DNA of 64,000 bases from Polytrichum commune. Its lineage: Eukaryota; Streptophyta; Polytrichopsida; Polytrichales; Polytrichaceae. A program made the translations under genes and the position numbers. Shown here piece after piece: positions 10,974 to 22,946 of the stretch; the stretch's first letter is position 1; each line of letters begins with the position of its first letter. The stretch is from positions 67,285,554 to 67,349,553 of the forward strand of contig OX485803.1 in NCBI GenBank assembly GCA_950295325.1, read 5' to 3'. A model generated the notes under the pieces. That model worked only from the letters and a program-made list of their open reading frames with translations. It was not told the origin of the DNA and did not search any database.

Positions 10974-11469
10974 TCAATCAATTTATGGACAAAATTTGAG
11001 AATGATGAATGATATATTGTCTCCATGGATCATGTAGTATAATTCAATTCTAATAGCCCCTTTGCTCTCGGATGAGCAACTGACTTTGTAAAACTCATCC
11101 ACTATGGTCCGTGGACGAAGGGGCCTTACTTAAAACAAAACATTGACAATTGACTCGTCCCAATTGGACCCGTTAAACTAATTTGGGATCTTAAACACCA
11201 ATTTTTGGAGTCAAATAATCTTGAAATGGTCCTTTTGAAACTATCCAATGTTCTCTATGTTTCACCTTTGTAATGGACAAGTTTACGTACACACCACAGA
11301 TCTCTAGCTAGAACAATCGAGAGGATTTAGGAAACAAGCAGAGGGGCCTAGGAACGCCTAAACCCTAAATTGTTGCCTCGAGAGCCCTCGGATTCTCGGA
11401 TTGGGAACTTTGGTTCTTGCCCTCATTCCTCAACCCCCTTATCCACAAACACCCTCTTCAGCTGCCTTT

Positions 11470-12540
11470 CTCCTATACACAAGTTTGTCCATGGATGGAG
11501 ATGTTTGTCTGTGTGAGTGGATGGGAGTCAATATTGATTGTTGTATTTGATTTGTATAATTGCCCCATATTGGGATCTAGTGTACATTGTTTGCCACTCT
11601 GCTCACTCTTCGCTCAAATGTGTTGTTGCTTACTCTCAACTAACTTAGAGCACAACACTAAGTTTGTTTGGATCTTTGGTCCATAAGTTTGTCCTTGGAT
11701 GGATGTATCAGTATGTGCAAGTGACGAGATTCAAGGCTCATAGCGATCTTCACCAACCTCTGCATCCAAGTTGCATCCAATTGTTGTGTTTGGTTTGCAT
11801 GATTGGTCCTCAATCTACGTTGTTTGCATTTCTACTCATTTTTTGGCTCAAATGTATGGCCTCTTGCTATGCCCTAGACCACATCTCTTGATTTCACTGG
11901 AATTTTCGTTCATAAGTTTGTATTGGATGAATGTTTATGTGAGAGTGAATGAGAGTCAAAACTTATGGCAAGCGTCACCTTCCTCTTGCATGCACACTAC
12001 ATCTGATCTTTGCATTTAATTTTCATGATAAATATTCACTCCTCAATCTGCCATACTGCTCACTTCACGGGGGGGGGGGGGGGGGGGTCACTCCATTGTC
12101 AAGTTGAACACCACGTGCGACCAAAAAAATCTTCTTTTGGTAAGTTGCACCACCAAAATGGGTCAAAATTTTATCAATTTTTTTTCATGAGTAGATATAC
12201 ACAGTACCTATGACATAGTTAAAAGTGGTAACTAAATTTGATGATTTTTTTTTTCATAAAACATACCGTTTCTAACTAGAATGACACAGAATTGAACTAA
12301 AACAATTACTAAAAAAATAAAGATGACTAAAAATTTCAAAAAAATATACAAAAGATACTATCAATGGTTATGTATATGTAGAAAAAAATCATAAATTTTA
12401 AAATTATATATGGCATGTAATATAGGGGTAGCAAACTTTGTCCGCACGTGGTGTCAACTTGACAATGAAGTGACCTCCCCATGGCTCACTTTCCATTCAA
12501 ATGTGTTGCCTTGAATTTATTGTGCACTTGGCTCTCTAGG
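11470..12540. repeat. Diverged tandem array (~230-bp units) split by a MITE
   Basis: Three diverged units begin near 11478, 11685 and 11912, each with CATAAGTTTGT or ACAAGTTTGT followed by GGATGnATG. Later in each unit comes TTTGCATnATTG-like sequence and a CTCACTnTTCnnTCAAATGT block. In the third unit that last block is interrupted by the hAT-type MITE at 12066-12483, so units one and two act as empty-site references. Confidence 0.65.
12066..12483. mobile_element. hAT-type MITE with 8-bp target duplication
   Basis: The 418-bp element starts CACGGGG, with the G tract expanded to about 19 bases, then GTCACTCCATTGTCAAG. It ends with the inverse of CATGGGGAGGTCACTTCATT, with the inverted repeat continuing through CACCACGTGCG. 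It is flanked by GCTCACTT at 12058-12065 and 12484-12491. An 8-bp duplication and CA-initial ends are features of hAT superfamily elements. There is no transposase, so it is non-autonomous. Removing it plus one duplication restores continuity with the neighbouring tandem units. Confidence 0.85.
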
Positions 12541-12541
12541 C

Positions 12542-13850
12542 AATATGTTGATGTAGTTTCTCCTTTGGTATACAATATTAAGAAAAACATATAATCGTTT
12601 CATACCAAATGATACCTTAATCGAATTTGCACACACTAGTAGCAACTGAAAAGAGAGATATTAAGAAATTGTTGTCATATTATAAGTCTACTTTGGACTT
12701 GTTTAAAACAATTTTTCAAAAGAGCTTTTGATACAATTTACAAGTCTGGGATGCTTGAACTTTTCTTCAAATACCCACATATGAATCTCAAAACCCTTGT
12801 AATATCATTATCCAAAAGGAAAACATCCTTGTAAAACTTTTGGTTGAAGTCTCATTTTTCTCATAGAGAGAGAGAGAGATAAACCATGTTGTTTAGAGTG
12901 TCTAAATAGACTGCAATGTGGTTGAATTGTTGATGCGTGTGAGGGCAAGATCTAGTTATATGCTTTTGATCCAACATAGATGATTTCAATATATCTTCTA
13001 GGCATGTTATGATGGTTTGGAACCTTTTGGTGGCCTTTATTCTTAACTATTATAGCAACATCATGAATGAATGTTTAAGGTACATTTCCTTTTTAAATAT
13101 CAGATGTTCTCATAATAAGGAAGTTCATGCAACACTAGCATATGCCGCTTCATAGTATAATTTTCTTTGACACTTCATAACAATCACTTAGCAAAGTAAG
13201 GGTCTCCTTACATCAACATGTTGGCATTATAGCATGAAGTGTAGAAATTTGCAAGATGCTGTGATTATACTCTTAGAATGCCATGGCCAACCCGACTGAA
13301 GATATGTGCTTATTAATGTGATGTTCCCACTAATATATCTCATATCCATACCCGAGCAATCATGCCAAATGTCAAGTGATTTGACATGCATAATTTTTTT
13401 TTTAATTTTCTAGACATCAATGCATTCAAGTTCACTGATGTGCTTTGAAGGCACTATTTCGTCATTGCAATTGTATGGGTGTCTTTATTTGTCTCTTCAA
13501 GTACAAAGTATGAAATTATAATAATAGTACTCCATGCTAAAAATTTGCAGATACTTAGTAGGGTGAAATCCTCTTAATAACATCGTAATGTCTACAATCT
13601 GGCATAATTGCACAAAAGTGTTGATATATTATTAATTTAGGAGAATTAATGAAATATGTTTAGAGGCTTCTTCGAAATGAGATCCTCCTAAAATTTTCAT
13701 GTTAAGTCAGCAATCTATGATCAATGTAAATGGCCAACAACTAGAACTAGAAAATGGAGTATATTGCACCTTATCATGCATGTTTATGTGATAGGGTACG
13801 TGTCCTCCACTATTTTTTTAGCAATAAATTTTCAAAGTGCCGGTTTTTTG
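12542..13850. other. Gene-free AT-rich stretch
   Basis: No supported gene or clear element. It contains a short (GA)n at 12867-12880 and several A/T runs. Confidence 0.4.
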
Positions 13851-13853
13851 TCT

Positions 13854-13940
13854 GGGAGGTGGACTCTTCATAGCACGTACAAACTAGCATCACACGTGAG
13901 TATAAAAAGGAGCATTGTTTGAGGTATTGGCATATGTAGC

Positions 13941-13973
<33 letters not shown>

Positions 13974-14463
13974 AGGGAGAGGTATTGTCTTTCTCTAGTG
14001 TATACATTTAGAAGGCTATTAATTTTTTGAAGTAAAGGTACATGTACAAAAGGGGGCCCTAAGATTTAGACCAAAAACTAACAATAGATATGCTAATTTC
14101 ATCCACTTTACGTTTTCATCAAACGGTATGATTGCCTTAGCTTCAATGATGTGTGTTTTAGGGTCAATTTATTTTGAGTTACATCCTATGGATGAAAAAA
14201 TGTTCATTGACTTCTCATTGGAAAGTGAAAGTAGATTGTATATGTAATAAAGGCCTACTTGATTTATGATTTATGTTTGTGTGTGTAATGGAGGCATTCA
14301 TTAAATTAAATCAAAAAGCTTAGTATAAATACATGAGTACATTTCTAACCTACTGGTAGTACATATACAACATTTTTTTACTTATAAATTTCTTGTAGAT
14401 GAGGGGTTCTAATTCATAGTCATCCATGCACATCATTGAGGTTTCAAATGAAGAGTTTGCCCC
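13854..14463. mobile_element. Non-autonomous element, GGACTCTTC-end family, copy 1
   Basis: This ~610-bp copy opens GGGAGGTGGACTCTTCA and closes with the inverse-like ATGAAGAGTTTGCCCC. Shared internal blocks with the copies at 22947-23622 and 44946-45597 include GATGTACAAAAGGGGCCCTAA-like sequence, TTGAGTTACATCCTATG and AATGGAGGCATT. It carries a (TA)n run at 13941-13972. No coding frame is shared across copies. Confidence 0.65.
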
Positions 14464-14464
14464 T

Positions 14465-15835
14465 GGGTTTTTTTGATGGATTCCAAAAATTGGATTGGTC
14501 TTCATATGGCTAACATGTTATGTAGGTATTGGCCAACAATTGACATGTGGCAGGCTATGATGGGCATAAATATTTATATTTGAATTACGGATTTAACCTC
14601 GTGTGTGATTTTTCCGTATACAGCGATGAATACATTCCCATATAAATTTTTTGGAAGTTTTCAAAAGTGAGCTTGGAAAGATTTTGGTGAACCTAAATTT
14701 CAAACCTGAGGTAGGCATACTCGAAACCATAACTTAATGTGTCAACCAACACTATGTGCCACAATCATACATTTGAAGCCCCCACGTGTATGGCCACCAC
14801 ACTATTTACATCTAATTTAGTGTGTCCCACACTATTCAATAATGACTTACATTGATTGTCTTGCAATTACTAGATCACATCAACCTGACACTTGGTGCGA
14901 CATGACAAGTCATGAAGATCACTCTGCTTAACATGGCACACCAATTTTAATGCCCCGTTGAATTTTATTATTAATGTGGTTTGGGTCCATGCCATATGAA
15001 ATTTTGAGCCAAGCCATCCCTACACCGTCCACTCAACATGCTAGAAGCAATGGTCAACCATTTTGGAAATTTGGAATGGTTATTATGTCAACATCATGTG
15101 CCTCCAACATTTTGTAAATGCCGATATGCATATTGGATGATACATAAAGATTCAAGGTTGGTTTTAGATACATGTATCTTGATTGTGTATTGTCAAATTG
15201 TTGTTCAACAGTGGTTAATTCTTAAATGGCATTTAAATCCATATGCAAAATAAACAATTGCACCCCCCCCCCTTTCCTTCTAACTAGAGTAAGCAGTGCC
15301 ACTTGGACATTCTTTGTGCTTGAGGTGTGCAATGCCAAGGAGTATCAAGGAAGTATCATAGAGAGCTCTTTATTATGATATATATATATATATAAACATT
15401 TGCCACATATCAATCCTACATTGGTTGAGACCCTCTTGAATCCCATGTGAAAACTACATTATGACCTAGTAAAAAGGAAACAAAGCACCTTCTACAATAT
15501 TGCTTGGCAATGGACATCCTACATTGATTATCCCAGTTAGTGCATCTTACTTCTTGGAGTTATGCAATGCAATAGCATCTTACTCATGAGTTCAGTTTTT
15601 GCTAATGAAAGTTCAATAGGTTGTTCCAACACTGTACAACACAAGTGACTTTGCTTGGCAAAATATTACAATCTCATTAATTAGTTGTAGCACTGTAACT
15701 CCGAATAGTAACACATGCAGTACTAAATGGGATAATCAGTGCGGGAACGGTTAATTCATGACACTGCACATTCAGACGCAGAATTACTTACAAACTGCAC
15801 ACGTTGTGTTTTCCCCTTCTGTGTAGAGTAGTAAC
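14465..15835. other. Gene-free stretch with simple repeats
   Basis: No supported gene. It contains poly-C at 15262-15272 and (TA)n near 15378-15393. The segment TTTAGTGTGTCCCACACTA near 14816 resembles the palindromic motif at 25198-25220. Confidence 0.4.
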
Positions 15836-16770
15836 AAGAAGAAGGTGCCGCTGCTGTGGACAAATTTAGCATTAACCTCAAGTTTTGCAAACAATATTTT
15901 GTCACAGGCTGTTGCAGCAGCTGCTTAAGTAGTTAGGGCCACCTCACACATGCGCCAAGAGCCGTGACCTTGTAATGGTGAGGACCCTTGACTCTCATCC
16001 ATGGTGTTGGGAAAGCCATTTCATGTAGTCACGGGCCCTCAAGCATAGTGTGAAGTGAGAATGGACCACGTTGCGTGCGGGACTATTGCATAGTTTGTTG
16101 GCGAAAAAAGAGGGGAGGATTTGGTTTAACATAATATGTCTCAAACTCGGTCATATTAAGAGAATTAGTTGGTGGTGTTTGTCTGTCGTGAAATCTGTCG
16201 TGCTGGAAGAAAAAAAACATTAAAAAAAAGTTGTGGTCTCCCTGAAATAAAAATAAATAAAATCCAAGAGACCATGAAACCTTATCCAAAGTCCGCCGTG
16301 TAGGACTCCATGTAGCTAGACTTTTCATCCATGGAGTCTTCATTGGACCTTTAGGCCTCCACCTTCATGTGTGAAGTGAACTTGGACAGTCTCCGCCCTT
16401 TCGACCAATGAGAGCTCTTAGATTGCAATGGTCACGGGCCTTCAGTCTTGTTTGTGAAGTGGCCCTTGTCACATGGCAATGAACAGGCTAGGGAACAAAG
16501 GTACCGCCGCTGTGGGCAAATTTAGCATTAACCTCCAGATGTGCAAACAATATGTTGTCACGGGCTGTTGCAGCAGCTGCTTAAGTAGTTATTTGCAATT
16601 TTGCATGGCCATGAACAGGCTAGGGAAAGAAGGTGCCGCCGCTTTCAACAATTTTAACATCAAGCTCAAGATGTGCAAACAAACAATATTTCGTCACGGG
16701 CTATTGCAGCTGCTTGAGTAGTTATTGCATGGCAATGAACAGGCTAGGGAAAGAAATACATGGCAAATTT
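15836..16770. repeat. Direct repeats of a ~125-bp unit
   Basis: A unit with ATGAACAGGCTAGGGAA, GGTGCCGCCGCT, TTTAGCATTAACCTCnAG, TGCAAACAATAT and GCAGCAGCTGCTTAAGTAGT occurs once near 15840-15935, twice head-to-tail at 16478-16725, and as a truncated start at 16733-16770. The isolated copy is separated by about 540 bp of other sequence. The units keep an open frame but resemble no known protein. Confidence 0.75.
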
Positions 16771-18129
16771 AGTCCTAAGCCTACTGCATAGTCCATGTGA
16801 TGCGCGTGGTGCCGTGACAGTGGTTTGGCTACCTTGAATTCCATACTAGCCAAACAGGTTCCTGGTTATACTACTACTATTACTAAGCTTCGCCTCCTAA
16901 TGATTCAGAGGGATTCGTGAGTGTTGTGGGCCACACTCACTCCATCCTTGAAGGGCACTCCCTGGGCCCGGGGGAGTCCCAAAATATAAAAGAAATACAA
17001 TTTATATACACTGTCTGAGACTCCACTCCACCTGGTATGCAACCACTCGCTCATTGGACGATTGTGTGGCACATGGTTTCTGAGTACGTGGTCCATTATC
17101 TCTTGAGCGAGTGAGCTCGAAAGGGCCCGGACCCAACACCCCCTTCCCTTGTTCTTTAGTGTCCTCGGATCAAGAGGCACTTCAGTTATATTATACCCAA
17201 GAGGACATTACGATGTTGGCGCTAATTATAATGCCCTGCGGCCGGACCCATGTGGCGTCCTGCCTTGATTTCGGGCGTGCTTTTCTGATGAGGCTCAGGG
17301 TTTTGCGGGATTTCCTCCCTTTCCTTCAAGTGCCGGGTTCTTTGAGTCTGTGAATATAAAACTGTCGTCAACTCCCATGCACCAGGCTTGCAGATCCTAC
17401 AAACACCCTGCTCACCAGTGTCCGGGGAGATTCTTGGGCATCGTCGGTCAAGATCCCAGCAGAGTTCGGGAAGTTTTTGAAGCCTTAGTGGCTAATTGCC
17501 GGTAGTTGCTACGAAGGGTCAGATTTTTTCCAATTTACATCGGCAAGCAAGAGCCGGTCTTTTGTAAAATCAATCGGCCAATTGCCTACATTTTCATATT
17601 TTCATTGGCCAATATCCGATTAAATGGAATTCATATCCGCACTAATTGTTTTAAAAATGTATGGAAAGTTATTAGAAATCATTTCTTAGTACAAAATCTT
17701 GAATAAGTGAAAAGAAAGGCATGTTCAAAACTTTAAATTTGAAGAGTTAATATCCTTGGCAAGAATTGAACCTAGCAATGCCTTCACCGCTTGAAGGCCA
17801 AGGGTCCCCCAATTCTTCATAGAAGCAATTGGATTTGGTCATGGAAAGGTTGCATAATTCAAAAAGTTTCAGGTTTAGGGTACTTCCTCAAGTGCATCAT
17901 CAGATGCCCCAGACAAATAGCGCTCTGGATGCTTCCGGCTGAAATCCAGTAACTCACAAGAAGAATCGGCTACATTTCCGGGACATTTTCTGGTCCATCG
18001 GCTAATTGCCGGAGGATTGAAATTACAGTCAGATTGCCATCTGATGGTTGGAAATTTAGACCGGCCATGAGGGGAAATCCATCGGCTGATAATGAACTAG
18101 CCGTCGGTTTTCCCCGAACATAGGATCCC
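16771..18129. other. Stretch with no supported gene
   Basis: No recognisable gene. Sequence from about 17400 to 18129 repeatedly contains TCGGCTAATTGCCGG-like blocks (17488, 17998) and leads into a right arm of the long-TIR family, so part of it may be that element's interior. Confidence 0.35.
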
Positions 18130-18320
18130 AATGTTTCCAAGTCCAACCGGTTCCATGTTGACATATTCTGGGGTTTCTTTAGTAAATGGAGGTATATTCT
18201 CTAGATTCCTCAGCAACGACGGGTAAATTTCGCGAGGCCTTCGACTTCAATTTCGTTATTTCTTCTCAAACTCCACGGGTTCATCGGTAACGAGCGGTCA
18301 GTTCTCCCTGTTCATTAATT
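18130..18320. mobile_element. Isolated right arm of the long-TIR family
   Basis: The arm runs from CCAAGTCCAACCGGTTCCAT through TCTCAAACTCCACGGGTTCA to CAGTTCTCCCTGTTCATT. Its inverse matches the left arms at 34298 and 20437 in the same order. No convincing left partner was found upstream, so the element is truncated or rearranged. Confidence 0.6.
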
Positions 18321-19105
18321 GACCCTGATTCTGCTGCTTTGACCAAACACCAGAATGTGAGGGAAAACACTTAAACATATATATCTCAAAGTTCGATTTC
18401 CTTCCCTCTTGTCTAACCTTATTTTAGTTGTTAAAAATAAATATTGTCGTCAACTTGCATGCACTGGGCTTTCTTGCAGATGTACAAACACCCTGGTATA
18501 TATGCCGCTTTGACCAAAGATCCACGATCGTGAGGAACAATGCTCAAACATTCCTTATATTGTGTAGTAACTTCAACTTCAAACTCGAAGCCAATAGAAA
18601 ACGGGTGGAATATATGGTTGACATGTCCAATTCACACAAGGTGACTTGGATTTTTGTTGTCATCCCCAGTCACCTTGTGTCAATCAGGATTGGGGAATAT
18701 CCGTCATCCACCTGTCGTCTACCTCAACACATCATATCGTGTCATCAAGTGCTCGACTTGTTGAAAAAACATGGCTCATGTCAACATTCCCCAAGCATAT
18801 TTTACCATGATGGAGTTTAGTATGCCCACCTAGAAATAGGTGTGTCAATGCATGCCCATTTTTATTGCCTTGGATTAATGCACCGTGTTATTCCTGGTAA
18901 TATTACTTCCGTAGCAAATACAACGCTGACAATCTTTCATTATGTTTGTTTCAAACTATGGGATAGAATCAATGTTGCAATGTTCCATTGTGTTCGTGTC
19001 ATGTGCTCCCGATTAAGTCCTGAGTATTCTCAATGAGAGCGTAATTTAAGTGTTCCCCACTCTTCAAATCTAACACTCAACATTGAAGGATTGAATGTGA
19101 ACAAG
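18321..19105. other. Stretch with no supported gene
   Basis: A 130-residue plus-strand frame (18428-18820) is present but shows no motif or domain I recognise and no support from composition. I treat it as noncoding. Confidence 0.35.
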
Positions 19106-19330
19106 GATTTCACATCCATGTCCATCGCATCACGTCGCGTCCTGTGATGGTGACGTGATGTCGGACGAGGAAACGGCATGTTGGCGGGGGGTGAATCCGA
19201 CAATTTACCTAACGTAAATTAATGTGGTCAACCCCTTGGGCAACAATTTGTTTGACTGCTACTTTATAGGCGACATGATAATCAACTACAAAATAATAGT
19301 CAACACAGTAGTAGACTATGAAAAGGAGAA
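19106..19330. repeat. Dispersed repeat, CTGTGATGGTGACGTGATG family, copy 1
   Basis: The order CATCACGTCGCGTCCTGTGA, GGTGACGTGATG, a G-rich tract, GACAATTTACC and AGTCAnCAnnnTAGT matches 36545-36740. The two copies flank different sequence, so this is a dispersed element, not a local duplication. Confidence 0.65.
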
Positions 19331-20436
19331 AACAATTTTAATTCCAATTTTTTTTTGGACAATTAGATCTCGTTGACTACAAGATCTAATAGTCTGGACA
19401 TTTTTGAAATATCTTGATTTTGGTTTTTGTTAGTCTAGCAATCGACCAAAAAATATAATTATTCTTGCAAAAAAAATGTTGTAGTAAAAAGAATTTACCA
19501 CATCAACAAGTCACGTCACTGGTGACAACCAATGGCTTTGTTACGTCCATTTGGACATCCCTGAATGTGATGTTTACCAAGTTTGTTTACCCAAGGTGTC
19601 TATGGCTTCAACCATGTGGCTAACATTGTTTGCCGCCTCAAAATGTGTCATGTCTTGAACTACATCATGGTAAACTTTGCTTGGGCCAATATATTGTTGA
19701 TGCATGTCATATGCTTAATAATATTCATGCAACCCATTTGTGGTAAGGGATACATGGGCTATAGGTTATGGTATGCATGTAAACTCACTCCTATTGGATG
19801 AAGGGTCTTTAGTAAGAGCATGTACTCTACAAATTTGTGGTTGATTCCACATGATTAGGTTACACATGACTAATCAAAGACCTATGATGTTATTTCAAGG
19901 TGAAACCATTTTTATTGTTTTTAAACGTAGACTTCATAATGCAAACAATTCATTGTGTGTTTCCTTTTAGAAGCTCTAGCATTGTCACCAGGTGAGGCAA
20001 GGCGACAAGGAATTGTTGCATATGAGTGTTCCCCTCATTCATCCAACAAGAACGTCTTGAAAAAGTATGTAGCTCAAAAGTTAGTCATTTTTAGAATTCT
20101 GACCCCTTATAGATTTGTGATTGATTGATCTCAAATGTATCTTGATTAGACAAATTTGTGCTCTTTGAAGCTAACTTCCATAAAGTTGACCTCCATATTA
20201 GGTGTACATATTATTCCTATGCTCAAAAATCAAAAACCAATCCAGGTACAATAATCAACATGAATGGAGGGACCTATATGGTCACCATTTAATGTGGTTC
20301 ACTTTGATAACGAATGAGATATTCAAATGAGCTTTTGAATATGATGAGGGAAGCGGCTATGACCTCGATGTCCACTTGCTAACCATCTTGTTTAATCGCG
20401 TGTTCCATATCCTAGGAGAAGTGAGCTACTGTTGGC
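19331..20436. other. Gene-free stretch with relics
   Basis: No supported gene. Blocks at 20015-20190 (TCATTCATCCAAC, then TTGTGATTGATTGATCTC) look like a diverged copy of the MITE family seen at 24317, 31149 and 41952. Confidence 0.4.
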
Positions 20437-20471
20437 GATGAACGGGAGAATCGACCGCTAGTTAGACATAA

Positions 20472-20690
20472 ATGTGCCGCTACCTCCCCTATTGCCACCT
20501 CCCTTATTATATCCTTTGTTTTCATATCCTTACTAACACTAAATTCAAACATGTAACTTCCACATATTACCATAGTTGACATTTAGTGTTTGAGTTTACA
20601 TTTAATGTTACTTACTTTCATAGGGTTATTGATATTTAGTGTACGCATCTGTATTTACTGTATCAAACACTAAATTTCATATTTTGTGTA
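20472..20690. mobile_element. Insertion within the left arm, TTTAGTGT repeats
   Basis: This segment splits the long-TIR left arm. It repeats TTTAGTGT or its inverse ACACTAAAT several times (near 20537, 20581, 20633, 20667). The same motif pair is at 46870-46900. It is probably a small foldback element; its exact ends are uncertain. Confidence 0.45.
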
Positions 20691-21218
20691 GTAAAGTTTG
20701 AAAAAGAATCGGTTGAAGCTCAAGAGTTTGGGAAAATTACTGATCGTTTTAGAGGAATTCATACGTATCTTGATGAAAGAAAAACCGAAGTGAAAGATGT
20801 CAACATGTAAGCGGTTGGAGTTGGGAACACTAGCTAGGATCTCAACCGAGTGTGTCCAAAAATGTCCATGGGCATTGAGTGGGGGGAAAGTAACCATGGA
20901 AGGCGCCGCATCTACCTTATTGGAATTCGGGTTCTCATTTCCAAAACGGGAGCTCCGATCCACAAAACCGAGTTTCCTTATTTGCTCTTGTGGCCTGACC
21001 CGCCATGCACCGATCCGTGACTCAATGATCACCCCTCGTGACAAGCTTGAATGACTGTTGCTTGAGAAGCGGGGGACTCCTTCCTCCCCGGGTCGGACAA
21101 AAAGCTGGTCAGCTTATGGGACTTCATGTTCATGATTTGGCCCCTTCCACCACCAGCCACCCACAGTCGTGCAGGTGCCTCTACCTGCAGCCTTGAAAGG
21201 GCTCTCTTTCTCTCTCTC

Positions 21219-21228
21219 TATATATAAG
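21219..21228 (+). promoter_or_regulatory. TATA box upstream of hairpin
   Basis: TATATATAAG follows a pyrimidine-rich CT tract and lies 26 bp before the first base of the hairpin at 21254. That spacing would start transcription at or just before the stem. TATA boxes arise by chance in AT-rich DNA, but this stretch is locally GC-balanced. Confidence 0.4.
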
Positions 21229-21253
21229 AGCATCGTCATCCATCCCATACTGA

Positions 21254-21350
21254 ACTGAAAATCGGATGTAGAGTAGCTCAGTTCGGTCTGGAATTGCCCC
21301 ACCCATCTGCAAAACGGAGGAACTGAACTACTCTACATACGATTTTCAGT
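21254..21350 (+). ncRNA. Candidate miRNA precursor hairpin
   Basis: The left arm 21254-21283 and right arm 21321-21350 pair over 30 positions with two mismatches, without bulges, around a 37-nt loop. The left arm begins ACTGAAAATCGGATGT. Arm length, loop size and near-perfect pairing fit a plant MIRNA or a young inverted duplication. It is preceded by a TATA box at 21219-21228 and sits inside the long-TIR element, a plausible setting for a transposon-derived MIR gene. I do not recognise the mature sequence, and no target can be named. Confidence 0.45.
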
Positions 21351-21956
21351 GAATGTCCTGCAAAACTTAGATGCTTTGCAGTGGACAAGCTGCCCTGAAC
21401 TGCAGCGATGGGAGAATAAAACAAGCGAATCAATTTACCCGGAGAAAAAAACGGGGACATTGGTTTTGCCCTAAATATCATATTTAGTGTAATTTACAGA
21501 TGAAATGGTTGAGTTTGAGAAGTAACTAGCTGAAGCTCCTAAGGTGTCGGAAAATTACCCTGAAAATGCAGTGATGGGTGGGGCACCTGAATAATCTGCG
21601 ACATGAATTGAACTGAAAACTAATGAATAGCATCAGAGCATCAATTCAGGGTTTCATCATGGGTGGTGATGCCCTAAGAGCAAGTCCAGTCATTCCGGGA
21701 TCAGCATCTGCATTCGGGAACGAAAAGTGACCTCCGTCCAAGATGCAAATGCAGGTGAAATTGTCACTCATCCTCTATTGCTTTCAATACTATCTCTTGA
21801 GTTTCTTCTGAAATGATCGGTGGTTTATATGAAGTCGTGAACCTTAACCGGTCATTTCTCAAACTCATCTGCTTCATCTGTAACTAGTAATCTTCCTAAA
21901 GATTGGAACCTCAACCGGTTATTTCTCAAACTCATCTGGTTTATCTGTCTCTAGTT

Positions 21957-22946
21957 GATACTACTGTAGTGAAAAGAAGTAGGTCAAAGGTTAAAAGAGT
22001 TATTGTCTTATTATATGTATCCCTCCCTGTACATCTCTCACATATGCAGGGAGGTTCAATAGGTTGTCCTTACTTTTCATCCGTCACCTCCATATGCTGG
22101 CACGAATAAAAGCTTGTCCTGCATCTGCAGTTGCATTGCATTGCATATGAAAAAGTACAAATGCAGATTCAAATGCAGGTGAGTGGGCTTCCTCTAAGTA
22201 GGAAGAGATTATTTGTACGACTATTTTGAGATACACACCTTGTTCTTTCATGCTAATTTGATGACTTTTCAAAGGGTTGCAGCTTAGGGGTTCCTAAAGA
22301 AGACTCTAGGAAAAGTCTTGAGAGGGGGCTAATGTGCACTACGAAAAAGGGAAGGTGCCCCCTACTAGAGGAGCCGTCCATCACTAGTAATTGTGGGCGG
22401 GGCATAAGTAATACAACCCATGATCACATGATCAAAAAAACATCGAGGATTAAGGCTGTGACAAAATCAAAATCGATCACAAGAAGTGGTGCAGGGTGAC
22501 AGTGGAGGCTAACAGGTGCTAAGCATTTAGCAAGGTCCCACATATTCAACACCATTGCAAAACCCAACGGCCGTTAAGGAGTACCAACCCATTCCTTCTC
22601 CAAAAAAAAAATCCCCACAACATTTCCCTCCATACAAACACACTTGATTCAAATTTGGATAGAAACTACACACTTCTTCATCCAGGTAGTCAAACCCATA
22701 TTTATTCTACTGATCGTACTACACACTTTTGGGGGGATCCTATGCCTATGATCCTATTTTTTTCTCTACTGATTATTAAAATGAAGAATTTATCCACCAC
22801 CTTATTTTACGTATAATCATGTGGAGGACATATTTCCAATGCTATGGTAAATCTAATGAAATTATAAAATTTACTGTAGATGAATTGAATTGACCCTATT
22901 TTTTTTTAATCTCATGTGGTTTTCTAAAATTTTGATAGTAACCTCC
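21957..22946. other. Stretch with no supported gene
   Basis: Nothing recognisable beyond a tract near 22100-22190 where GCATCTGCAG, TTGCATTGCATTGCATATG and AAATGCAG words recur. Confidence 0.4.

Larger units (their letters stand above)
20437..21956. mobile_element. Long-terminal-inverted-repeat element with captured-looking interior
   Basis: The left arm starts GATGAACGGGAGAATCGACC (20437), is interrupted at about 20472-20690 by other DNA, and resumes with ATCGGTTGAAGCTCAAGAG through GATGTCAACATGTAAGCGG (about 20860). The right arm, ending near 21956, is the inverse, and its TTTCTCAAACTCATCTG block is duplicated (about 21855 and 21925). Arms of about 200 bp around unrelated interior DNA resemble Mutator-like elements, including those that carry gene pieces, but a 9-bp target duplication was not found. 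The interior is less AT-rich and holds a TATA box, a hairpin and an extra left-arm fragment at about 21490-21570. Confidence 0.6.

Noticed and set aside
18428-18820. 130-codon plus-strand frame
   Set aside because: No motif, no codon-use signal and no neighbouring exon.
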